This document shows positions 43,666-51,585 of a stretch of DNA of 64,000 bases, one piece after another. Under the pieces are notes generated by a model that worked only from the letters and a program-made list of their open reading frames with translations, searched no databases and was not told where the DNA came from. The stretch is from assembly GCF_007830595.1 (NCBI RefSeq), contig NZ_VLLD01000001.1; one strand, 5' to 3'. The number at the start of each line of letters is the position of its first letter. Position 1 is the stretch's first letter. The stretch comes from Treponema_B putidum. GTDB lineage: Bacteria; Spirochaetota; Spirochaetia; Treponematales; Treponemataceae. The position numbers and the translations under genes are program-made.

Positions 43666-44067
43666 ATGAATACAGTTGATAACTGCATTTTGTTGAATTT
43701 GCATAAAGATTATACTAATAATATAACGAATCTCAATTATAAAAGTACCGTCCCGTTTGAGGTGAAACGAATTTATTACCTTTATGGTATACCTGAAACT
43801 CAAGATAGAGGCGCTCATGCACATAAAGAACTATTTCAACTTCTTCTTGCCGCTTCAGGATCTTTTAATGTTGAACTTGATGATGGAAAAAATAAGAAAA
43901 ATTTCTTTTTAAATAGTCCGTCAAAGGGATTATTGATAGTTCCCGGTATTTGGCGGAATCTTACGGATTTTTCTTTTGGTTCGGTAGCGCTGGTGCTTGC
44001 TTCCGAATATTATACCGAAGATGATTATATCAGAAACTATGATGAATTTTTACAATACAGAAAATAA
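43666..44067 (+). CDS. fdtA: Sugar 3,4-ketoisomerase (FdtA/QdtA family)
   Basis: A 133-residue cupin-fold protein with RIYYLYGIPETQDRGAHAHKE, QLLLAASGSFNVELDDG and LIVPGIWRNLTDF. GAHAHK is the family signature. It isomerises an NDP-4-keto-6-deoxyglucose to the 3-keto form for 3-amino sugars. The aminotransferase expected to follow is at 46724. rmlA/rmlB are absent, so the substrate may be dTDP-linked from elsewhere or CDP-linked from RfbG. Confidence 0.86.
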   Translation: MNTVDNCILLNLHKDYTNNITNLNYKSTVPFEVKRIYYLYGIPETQDRGAHAHKELFQLLLAASGSFNVELDDGKNKKNFFLNSPSKGLLIVPGIWRNLTDFSFGSVALVLASEYYTEDDYIRNYDEFLQYRK

Positions 44068-44092
44068 GTGAATATTAGGAATACAGTAAAAA

Positions 44093-45091
44093 ATGTTTAA
44101 AATAGAACCTTATGAAAAAAAATATGAACAGCTTTGGGATGATTTTGTTTTAAATAAGTCGGTTAATGGAACTTTTTTACAGAGTAGAAATTTTTTAAAT
44201 TACCATCCTGAGGATAGATTTAAGGATTGTTCTCTTTTAATTTTTAATCAAAAGGACAACTTGGCTGCTGTAATTCCTGCTTGTAAGGATCCTAAGGATC
44301 CGGCTTGTTTTTTTTCTCACAAAGGTTCTACCTACGGCGGCATAATTATCGATAAAAAGCATTATTCAGGTAATAGCCTTTTGGAAATAATTGAAGTTTT
44401 TGAACAGTATTTAAAAGAACATCGATTTACTTCCGTTTATTTAAAAATAACGCCGGATATTTTATCTATTGAAAGTCCTGCACTTTTAGAATATCTTTTG
44501 TATTATAAAAAATATCAACAATATTCCGAACTGAATACATATATTGATTTGGAAAATTATGATGATTTTATCCTTACCAATTTTATTCAAGGGAAAAGGA
44601 CTCATGTAAATAATTGCTTAAAATTGGGAGCAGTGTGCAAAAAAATAGGTTCAAATGTAGAGATAGAACTATTGCATGAAATTATAAGTTCAAATTTAAG
44701 GAAATATGGAGTTATTCCTGTTCATTCTTTTAATGAATTTATTTTATTGAAGGAAAAATGTGTTACAAATAATATTTCCTTTTTCAAATGTGTATTAAAT
44801 GATGATATAATTGGCGGCGCTGTAGTTTTTTATTTTCCAAAAACAAAAACGATACATACTCAATATTTATGCTCTAAAGAAGAATTTGCAAAATTAAGTC
44901 CGATGAGTTTTATGTATTATTCTATGATAGTTGAAGCAAAAAAAATAAATTATAAAAAAATATCATGGGGCGTTTCAACCGAGAATTTCGGGCACACTTT
45001 GAATCAAGGTTTATTAAAAAATAAAGAATCATACGGTAGTACTTATTCGATGAATAAAACTTTTTATAAAATGTTAACACTGGAGGTATAA
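44093..45091 (+). CDS. FemAB-like GNAT acyltransferase
   Basis: A 332-residue protein with the double-GNAT (FemAB/BioF2-like) layout: FLQSRNFLNYHP, LAAVIPACKDP, GGIIIDKKHYSG, IQGKRTHVNNCLKLG and DDIIGGAVVFYFPKTKTIHTQYL, then SWGVSTENFG. Members in sugar clusters often N-acylate amino sugars; this one could acylate the 3-amino group from the FdtA/FdtB pathway. It directly abuts the phase-off methyltransferase gene (TAA then ATG at 45092). Confidence 0.76.
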   Translation: MFKIEPYEKKYEQLWDDFVLNKSVNGTFLQSRNFLNYHPEDRFKDCSLLIFNQKDNLAAVIPACKDPKDPACFFSHKGSTYGGIIIDKKHYSGNSLLEIIEVFEQYLKEHRFTSVYLKITPDILSIESPALLEYLLYYKKYQQYSELNTYIDLENYDDFILTNFIQGKRTHVNNCLKLGAVCKKIGSNVEIELLHEIISSNLRKYGVIPVHSFNEFILLKEKCVTNNISFFKCVLNDDIIGGAVVFYFPKTKTIHTQYLCSKEEFAKLSPMSFMYYSMIVEAKKINYKKISWGVSTENFGHTLNQGLLKNKESYGSTYSMNKTFYKMLTLEV

Positions 45092-45843
45092 ATGCGAGAT
45101 ATAGAAAAATATGGAGAAGATTATAAAACAAAAAATGATTTTGAAGCCGTGCAGGTGTCATACCGAAGAAAAAAGGTGTTGGAATGTTTAAATAATGTTA
45201 CCTCCCCCCCCGACAAATATTAGAAATTGGGTGCGGCTTGGAACCTCTCTTTTTATTCTATAAAGATTTTACAAAATATGTCATTGCAGAGCCTTGTTCT
45301 TTGTTTTTTGAAAATGCACAACAGCTGGCAAAACAAAATAGTATCGATGCTGTAATATGTTATAATGATTTTTTAGAAAATCTTGGAGTGGAGCTTTCGA
45401 ATTATCAGTTCGATTATATTATTTGTTCAGGATTATTACATGAAGTTGAAAATCCTCGCCGGCTTTTACAGAATATTTTTAACCTTTGTATAAAGGATAA
45501 CACGATTGTTCATATAAACGTCCCAAATATGAATTCTTTTCATCGGCTGCTTGCAAAAGAAAGCGGTCTTATAAAAGATGAACATGATAAATCTCAGAAT
45601 AATATCTTATTGCAGCAGCATACAAATTTTGATATAAATATGTTAAAATCTATTGTACAAGATGTTGGTTTTCAGATTCTTAATTTAGGCGACTATTTTA
45701 TAAAACCGTTTACTCATTCTCAGATGAAACATCTTATGGATATCGGTTTTTTAACAAATGAAATTCTAGACGGTTTTTATTCCATGCAAAAATATATGCC
45801 GAATCTCGGTTCTGAAATATTTATCGAAGCAAAAAAAGTATAG
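45092..45843 (+). CDS. SAM-dependent methyltransferase, frameshifted (phase OFF) at a C8 tract
   Basis: ATG 45092 starts a frame (RDIEKYGEDYKTKNDF...) that enters a run of eight Cs (45204-45211) and stops at a TAG just after DKY. Adding one C joins it to the long downstream frame as PPRQILEIGCGLEPLF, restoring methyltransferase motif I (LEIGCG). The downstream part contains FDYIICSGLLHEVENPRRLL and VHINVPNMNS and ends at 45843. The intact protein would be about 251 residues. The only lesion is at the tract, so I read this as a switchable gene currently OFF rather than a decaying pseudogene. A sequencing error in the run cannot be excluded. Confidence 0.85.
45204..45211 (+). repeat. C8 homopolymer causing frameshift in methyltransferase gene
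   Basis: ACC T then eight Cs then GACAAA. Nine (or six) Cs would restore the reading frame. Its position just before motif I matches the 5'-located tracts of the acetyl- and sulfo-transferase genes. Confidence 0.85.
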
Positions 45844-45925
45844 AGAGTATGAAAAGAATTATTTTACCCGCCGACTGCGGTATCGATTACGCAGGTAGTT
45901 TCAAAAGATATGGAGAAATCATTAT

Positions 45926-46351
45926 ATGACTAATCCTATACGTTGGAAACAACGCTTCCAAAACTTTGAAAAAGCTCTTGTTGTGTTTCAAGATCGTTGT
46001 ACGGATGTCGGTGAGAATCCTCATGGGGCAAAGTATTATGAAACTTGCAGAATGGCTTTAATTCAGGCATTTGAAATTATTCTCGAACTTTCATGGAAAA
46101 CATTGAAGGATTATCTTGAAGCACAAGGTTATATGGAAGTACAGAATGGTAAGCGTGCAATTAGACAGGCCTTTCAAGATGGACTGATAGATGATGGAGA
46201 ACTTTGGTTAAAAGCACTTGATATTCGAAATATTACCAGCCATACCTATGATATGAACATGCTTGAGGATGGAATTGATTTTATTATTGTATCTTTCCAG
46301 CCTGCACTTATTTGTTTAAAAAATAAACTTGCAGCAGAATTGGATTCCTAA
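45926..46351 (+). CDS. HepT-like HEPN toxin (HI0074-type), copy 2
   Basis: A 141-residue homologue of 15464-15889 sharing RWKQRFQNFEKAL, GKRA.RQAFQDG and LWLKAL-like segments. It carries RNITSHTY, an exact RX4HXY motif. It starts where a 26-codon orphan frame ends (ATGA overlap at 45926). Its MNT partner starts 4 bp after its stop. The two copies differ clearly, so they are not a recent perfect duplication. Confidence 0.8.
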   Translation: MTNPIRWKQRFQNFEKALVVFQDRCTDVGENPHGAKYYETCRMALIQAFEIILELSWKTLKDYLEAQGYMEVQNGKRAIRQAFQDGLIDDGELWLKALDIRNITSHTYDMNMLEDGIDFIIVSFQPALICLKNKLAAELDS

Positions 46352-46355
46352 CGCT

Positions 46356-46661
46356 ATGCCATACGGTCTTAAAGAATATGAAATGAAAACTATTATTGAA
46401 TATCTTTCTAAATGTACAGAAATAGAAGAAGCTGTATTGTTCGGTTCGCGGGCGATCGGTTTATATAAAAAAGGCTCGGATATTGATATCGCGATAAAAG
46501 GTATAAAAGTAACTCCTTTTATTGCTGCCGCTTTAAAGTCTGAATTAGAAGAAGAGACGGTAATTCCATATTTTTTTGATATTGTTTCATATCCGCAATT
46601 AAGACATCGTGAGTTTATACAGCATATTGATTCTCATGGAATTATTATTTATAAAAGATAG
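46356..46661 (+). CDS. MntA-like minimal nucleotidyltransferase, copy 2
   Basis: A 101-residue protein starting at ATG 46356 (MPYGLKEYEMKTII); the in-frame TTG at 46329 lies inside the HEPN gene. It has EAVLFGSRAIGLYKKGSDIDIA, again GSX10DXD, and EEETVIPYFFDIV as in copy 1. Together with the HEPN protein it forms a complete second HepT/MntA-type module. Confidence 0.82.
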   Translation: MPYGLKEYEMKTIIEYLSKCTEIEEAVLFGSRAIGLYKKGSDIDIAIKGIKVTPFIAAALKSELEEETVIPYFFDIVSYPQLRHREFIQHIDSHGIIIYKR

Positions 46662-46723
46662 CATCTATACCATATATAAAGGTAGAATCTTAAATAAGTA
46701 TAGCATAACTATATAGGTTTCTT

Positions 46724-47830
46724 ATGCATATCCCTTTTTTATCCTTGCAAAAAATGACTGAAAGCTTTGAACCGTCTCTCTCGCAAAAAATAAGTGCGAT
46801 TATAAAAAAAGGCTGGTATATTCACGGCGAAGAATGTACGGCTTTTGAAAAGAACTTTGCACAATTTTGCGGAGTTAAGCATTGCATTGGTGTAGGAAAC
46901 GGTCTTGAAGCTTTAAAATTGATTCTCCGTGCATACAAGCTGCTTGGTGTTTTTGAAGAAGGTGATGAAATTATTGTCCCTTCAAACACTTTTATAGCTA
47001 CTATTCTTGCCGTGAGTGCCGAAAATTTGACACCTGTTTTTGTTGAGCCGAATATAGATGATTATTTAATCGATGTAAAAAAAATAACAGATAAGATAAG
47101 TTCAAAAACTAAAGCAATTATGCCGGTGCATTTATACGGCAGGCTTTGCAATATGGAAGCTATTATTGACATTGCAAAACATCATAATTTAAAAGTGATT
47201 GAAGATGCAGCACAGGCACACGGTGCAAGGCAAGACGGAAAACGAAGCGGCTCCTTCGGCGATGCGGCCGGTTTCAGTTTTTATCCGGGTAAAAATTTAG
47301 GCTGTTTAGGCGACGGCGGCTGTGTTACTACTGATGACGACGAACTTGCAGATGTCATACGAAAGTTGGCAAATTACGGCTCAAGCGTAAAATATGTACA
47401 CGAATACAAGGGGGAAAATTCCCGTCTTGATGAAATACAGTCCGCAGTGCTCTCGTTAAAACTGGAAAGGCTTGATACAGACAATGATCGCCGCCGTCAA
47501 ATCGCAGTGATGTATAATGCAGGAATCAAAAATAAAGCGATTATTTTACCAAAACTCCACCAAAAAGAAGAACACGTGTGGCATATTTATTGCGTTCGGG
47601 TTCAAAACAGAAAAGCGTTTATTGACTATTTAAAAGATTGCGGAATAGAAACAGTTATTCACTATCCGACTCCGCCCCATAGACAAAAAGCATATAAAGA
47701 GTTTTCTCATCTTCACTTACCGATAAGTGAAAAAATACATGCGGAAGTGGTTAGCCTTCCGATGAGTCCATTATTAACCGATGAGGAAGTTAATTACGTA
47801 ATTGAAAAAGTAAACGAATGGAAAGCTTAA
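46724..47830 (+). CDS. fdtB: DegT/DnrJ/EryC1 sugar aminotransferase (FdtB-like)
   Basis: A 368-residue PLP enzyme. It has GWYIHGEECTAFEKNFA, VGNGLEALKLILRAY, VPVHLYGR-like MPVHLYGRLC, IEDAAQAHGA and FSFYPGKNLGCLGDGG with the PLP lysine near residue 190. It would aminate the 3-keto-6-deoxy sugar produced by FdtA, giving Fuc3N or Qui3N-type sugars. The separation from fdtA by the methyltransferase and HEPN/MNT pair suggests an insertion split an original fdtA-fdtB group. Confidence 0.88.
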   Translation: MHIPFLSLQKMTESFEPSLSQKISAIIKKGWYIHGEECTAFEKNFAQFCGVKHCIGVGNGLEALKLILRAYKLLGVFEEGDEIIVPSNTFIATILAVSAENLTPVFVEPNIDDYLIDVKKITDKISSKTKAIMPVHLYGRLCNMEAIIDIAKHHNLKVIEDAAQAHGARQDGKRSGSFGDAAGFSFYPGKNLGCLGDGGCVTTDDDELADVIRKLANYGSSVKYVHEYKGENSRLDEIQSAVLSLKLERLDTDNDRRRQIAVMYNAGIKNKAIILPKLHQKEEHVWHIYCVRVQNRKAFIDYLKDCGIETVIHYPTPPHRQKAYKEFSHLHLPISEKIHAEVVSLPMSPLLTDEEVNYVIEKVNEWKA

Positions 47831-47837
47831 ATCTTGT

Positions 47838-48602
47838 ATGGTAAATAAAAATATGAAAGTTTTTATAATCAATCTAAAAGAATCTACAGATCGCCGTCAA
47901 TATATGATTGAAGAGATGAAAAAAACAAATCTTCAATATGAGTTTTTTGATGCGGTAAATGGTAAAGATATAAAATATATAGAAGAAGTTTATGATCATG
48001 AATATGCTGTAACAAAAGCCGGCGGTCCCTTAAATTTAGGCGAAATAGGTTGTTGCATGAGTCATCTTTTAATTTACAAAAAGATGATTGATGAAAATAT
48101 CGAAAGAGCTTTGATACTTGAAGACGATATTATTATTAGTGAAAAAATTGATGAAATAATAAAAAAAATATTGGAATTTAATTTGCAAAATAGTATTGTA
48201 CTCTTTGGACAGTCCTCTAAAAAGTTAAAAAGGAAAATATATAAGACTAAATTAGATGGTTGTTATACATTATCTAAACTTTTTAATTCCGGGTATGGGG
48301 CTTACGGATATATTATAGACAATAAAGCCGCAGAAAAGCTTTATCATTTTAACTATCCTGTGAAATATGCCTCAGATATGTGGCATGTATTTTGGAAATT
48401 TATAGATATTTATGTTCTTGAACCTTATTTGATCGATTATAAAAGAGACGGCTGTTCAGTAATTGATTCCTATTCTAAACGTACCTACGATTTAAAGAAA
48501 ACCGATCGTTCGATATTTTATATTTTTTTTAGAAAGTCAATTAGTTTATATAAAAGAATCTTTTGGTTTTTACGTGATTGTATATATCGTGTTTTACCAT
48601 AG
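47838..48602 (+). CDS. GT25-family (LPS-type) glycosyltransferase, copy 1
   Basis: A 254-residue protein: MKVFIINLKESTDRR, LQYEFFDAVNGKD, LGEIGCCMSHLLIYKKM and RALILEDDI, all GT25 hallmarks. The C-terminus is basic and aromatic (FFRKSISLYKRIFWF), suggesting membrane contact. ATG 47853 is an alternative start that begins the conserved sequence. A paralogue lies at 50916. Confidence 0.84.
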   Translation: MVNKNMKVFIINLKESTDRRQYMIEEMKKTNLQYEFFDAVNGKDIKYIEEVYDHEYAVTKAGGPLNLGEIGCCMSHLLIYKKMIDENIERALILEDDIIISEKIDEIIKKILEFNLQNSIVLFGQSSKKLKRKIYKTKLDGCYTLSKLFNSGYGAYGYIIDNKAAEKLYHFNYPVKYASDMWHVFWKFIDIYVLEPYLIDYKRDGCSVIDSYSKRTYDLKKTDRSIFYIFFRKSISLYKRIFWFLRDCIYRVLP

Positions 48603-48611
48603 GAATAAATA

Positions 48612-49922
48612 ATGCAGCAAATAATAACATGCACAGGCTACGGATTTACCGGCAGTTCTGCAGCAACAAACATCATAGAAGAATTTGAAAATGTAAAAAG
48701 CCTTGATGCCGGTTTTGAGTGTACTTTTTTACATGAACCTGATGGTATCAGAGATTTGGAAACAGCTCTCAAAGAAGGACATCGTCTCAAAGTTGACATG
48801 GCGGTCAAAAGATTTTTAAGGCTTGTAAATATACTTAACTCCCAAGTCGAATTTCAAAAGTATTTTAATGGAAATTTTGAAAGACATTCAATCGATTATA
48901 TAAATTCGATTTGTACTGCGCAGTGGCAAGGGAATTGGCACCGCGGTTCCGATACTATTAAGTTTTCAAAACAAGATTTACTTTATTATAATTTAGCAAA
49001 ACAAATATTTCTTAATGAATATTCATATAAAAATTATTCTTTATATGAACCTGATACTTGGCATCCTACATATCAGATGAAAAATAATAGTTTCTATGCT
49101 TTTTTTGATGATTCTTTTTATGCTAAGACTCAAGATTATATAAAAAAACTTTTTTTGGAAGTCGGTATTCATACGGACGCAAAAAGAGTTTTGATAGATC
49201 AGTTTTTTCCTGCTTATAATATATCGGCATATTTGAAATATGCTCCGCAAACAAAAATTGTCATTGTTGACCGCGATCCGCGAGATCTTTATGTGTTAAA
49301 TAAAAGTTCTTGGGGAGAGCCTTATATTCCGACTGATGATGTAAATACTTTTATAAGCTGGTATAAGGGTATACGTTTTTCACAAAAAACAGAAGCTGAA
49401 AATAAAAATGTTCTTTTACTTCATTTTGAAGAGTTTATTTCTGATTATGAAAATTCGTTATTAAAATTAAAAACATTTCTTGAACTGCGGGATGAAGAAC
49501 ATATCAAAAAGGGGCTTTATTTTAATCCTGAAAAATCGGCAAAAAATACATACAAATTTAAAAACTATCCTCAGTGGGAAGATGATATTTTTAAAATTGA
49601 AAAAGAGCTGGCTGAGTATTGTTACGATTTCCCTGATGGATTGGATAATGGTATTAAAGTCGATAAAAGTAAGCCTGTGGAAAAATATATTCAAGATTCT
49701 TATGAGTTTCAACTTAAACAAGAACTGCCTGAAGAGTATAAAAATAAAGCGTATAGGTTATTGTTTGGAATAACTTCTTTCGGCGGTGTTTGTGAAAGTT
49801 TTAATCATAGAAAGACTTTAAAAATGAAAGTTAAGGGGTTTGTAAAACTGTTTATGTTTTTTCCTTTTTTTTTGATTGAATTTCCATATATGATTTTCAA
49901 TTATTATAACTTAAAAAAATGA
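48612..49922 (+). CDS. Sulfotransferase-like protein, paralogue without tract
   Basis: A 436-residue paralogue of 39622-40974. The N-terminus IITCTGYGFTGSSAATNIIEEF aligns with that protein after its C-run. IVIVDRDPRDLYVLNKSSWG is the RDPRD motif, and both share FNPEKSAKNT-like and KFKNYPQW-like C-terminal parts. The end is hydrophobic (FVKLFMFFPFFLIEFPYMIF), suggesting a membrane anchor. It overlaps the next GT2 gene by 4 bp (ATGA). Confidence 0.72.
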   Translation: MQQIITCTGYGFTGSSAATNIIEEFENVKSLDAGFECTFLHEPDGIRDLETALKEGHRLKVDMAVKRFLRLVNILNSQVEFQKYFNGNFERHSIDYINSICTAQWQGNWHRGSDTIKFSKQDLLYYNLAKQIFLNEYSYKNYSLYEPDTWHPTYQMKNNSFYAFFDDSFYAKTQDYIKKLFLEVGIHTDAKRVLIDQFFPAYNISAYLKYAPQTKIVIVDRDPRDLYVLNKSSWGEPYIPTDDVNTFISWYKGIRFSQKTEAENKNVLLLHFEEFISDYENSLLKLKTFLELRDEEHIKKGLYFNPEKSAKNTYKFKNYPQWEDDIFKIEKELAEYCYDFPDGLDNGIKVDKSKPVEKYIQDSYEFQLKQELPEEYKNKAYRLLFGITSFGGVCESFNHRKTLKMKVKGFVKLFMFFPFFLIEFPYMIFNYYNLKK

Positions 49923-50935
49923 AATTCAGTATAATAATTCCGATATATAATCGCAGTTTTTTTATTGATAAAACTTTATCAAGTATTTTAAATCAGACCT
50001 ATACAGATATTGAGATAATTTGTGTTGATGATTGCTCTACTGATGAAAGTTTACAAAAGATAAAATTATATGCCTTAAAAGATAAAAGAATAAAGGTTGT
50101 TACTCATTCAAAAAATCTTGGCCCCCATTGTGCAAGACAAACGGGTGTAAGTAATGCTTCGGGGGATTATATTCTTTTTTTGGACTGTGATGATGCTCTT
50201 GAAATATTTGCCTGTGCATCTTTATATGATATACTCTCAAAAACCGATTATGATGTTTTGGAATTTGCTTATAAACATAAAAATAAAAAAAGCCTATCTT
50301 TACCTGTTCCATCTATTACGATAGACAATCTTTTTGACAGTTTGGTATATTTTAAAAATCCCAGAGCCGGTACTGTTTGGAATAAGGTATATAAAAAAAA
50401 ACTATTGCAAGAAGCTTTTTCAAAAATGCAAAGCTTTTATTCGGTAATGGGTGAAGATTTGTATGAATCTATTATCATTGCCTATTATGCAAAAAGCTAT
50501 GCTTTTATAAATAAGCCTTTAATTTTGTATAATGATGGAAGCGGAATTTCAAATAAACAAAATGATTTATCTGCCGTAAAAAAAAGTTTAGCTTCTATTA
50601 AAGCTAATCTTAATGCTTTTAATGTTTTTTTTGATATGTATGCAAAAGAAAAAACTGATGCGGTTGTGTGTATCGAAAGACAATATTTTAAGTATGTTTT
50701 TTATATACAAATTTTAATGAATACACAAAAAAAAGATTGGCTTAATTCTTTGAATTTGCTGTCTGAGTGTTTTAGTAACGATATGCTTTTAACCTACGAA
50801 AAAAAAATAAAAAAAACAATTTTAGGCCTGCGTTTAGAGCTTATAAAATATAAAATAAACAATCATCTAAGACGACTTATGCCATACAAGCTAAAAAAAA
50901 TTATAAAGGATCTTTATGCGAACTTTTGTGCTTAA
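49919..50935 (+). CDS. GT2-family glycosyltransferase (338 aa)
   Basis: A GT-A enzyme with FSIIIPIYNRSFFIDKTL, DIEIICVDDCSTDESLQKI and YILFLDCDDALEIFA. VMGEDLYESIIIAYY is the catalytic base region. The C-terminus carries RRLMPYKLKKIIKDLY, a weaker version of the LPYGF tail. It overlaps the GT25 gene downstream by 20 bp. Confidence 0.86.
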   Translation: MKFSIIIPIYNRSFFIDKTLSSILNQTYTDIEIICVDDCSTDESLQKIKLYALKDKRIKVVTHSKNLGPHCARQTGVSNASGDYILFLDCDDALEIFACASLYDILSKTDYDVLEFAYKHKNKKSLSLPVPSITIDNLFDSLVYFKNPRAGTVWNKVYKKKLLQEAFSKMQSFYSVMGEDLYESIIIAYYAKSYAFINKPLILYNDGSGISNKQNDLSAVKKSLASIKANLNAFNVFFDMYAKEKTDAVVCIERQYFKYVFYIQILMNTQKKDWLNSLNLLSECFSNDMLLTYEKKIKKTILGLRLELIKYKINNHLRRLMPYKLKKIIKDLYANFCA

Positions 50936-51548
50936 TCTGGAACATAATACAGAAAGAAAAAAATATATGCAAGACCTTCTCAAGGATATACCGATTGATT
51001 ATGAATTTTTCCCTGCCGTTTATGGTAAATCAATAACAAACATAGATCAGTTTTATGATTCTAAATTGGCAGAAAAAAGAGCTAAGCGGCAATTAAATGT
51101 GGGAGAAATAGGAACTGCTATAAGTCATAAAAATATTTATAAAAAAATGATAGATGAAAATATTGAACAAGCTCTGATTCTTGAAGATGACGTTACTTTT
51201 TTAGATGGATTTATTGATGTTTATAAAAAAATTGAAAAAATCAATGTAGGTAATAAAATAATTTTACTGGGTACAATCGTCAAGAAGAAAATAAAAAAAA
51301 TATGGAAAAAAATGCTGACACCCGAACATTCTATGTATTTGGTTTTAAATAATTATGCAGGGGCTTATGGATATGTCATAGGATTAGATGCTGCAAAAAG
51401 AATATATTATCATAATAAAAAAGTTTTTATAGAAGCAGATAAATGGAAGTATTACCGTAGACTTTCTCAAATATGGCTTGTGTCTCCTTCTGTCATAACG
51501 GTTGATGAGATTTTTCCCTCTGAAATAGGGGATGAATTAAGGCACTAA
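50916..51548 (+). CDS. GT25-family glycosyltransferase, copy 2
   Basis: A 210-residue paralogue of 47838-48602: MRTFVLNLEHNTERKKYM, IDYEFFPAVYGKS, VGEIGTAISHKNIYKKMIDE and QALILEDDV. Spacing and overlap place it at the end of the glycosyltransferase run, before the YidC-sulfatase group (37-bp gap). Confidence 0.83.
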   Translation: MRTFVLNLEHNTERKKYMQDLLKDIPIDYEFFPAVYGKSITNIDQFYDSKLAEKRAKRQLNVGEIGTAISHKNIYKKMIDENIEQALILEDDVTFLDGFIDVYKKIEKINVGNKIILLGTIVKKKIKKIWKKMLTPEHSMYLVLNNYAGAYGYVIGLDAAKRIYYHNKKVFIEADKWKYYRRLSQIWLVSPSVITVDEIFPSEIGDELRH

Positions 51549-51585
51549 GCCCTGTTTATTATGTTTTTGATTTAGAGAAATTTAA

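Noticed and set aside
45238..45843. A stand-alone methyltransferase gene starting at TTG 45238
   Set aside because: This start would lack motif I and a ribosome-binding site; the frame joins naturally to ATG 45092 through the C-run.
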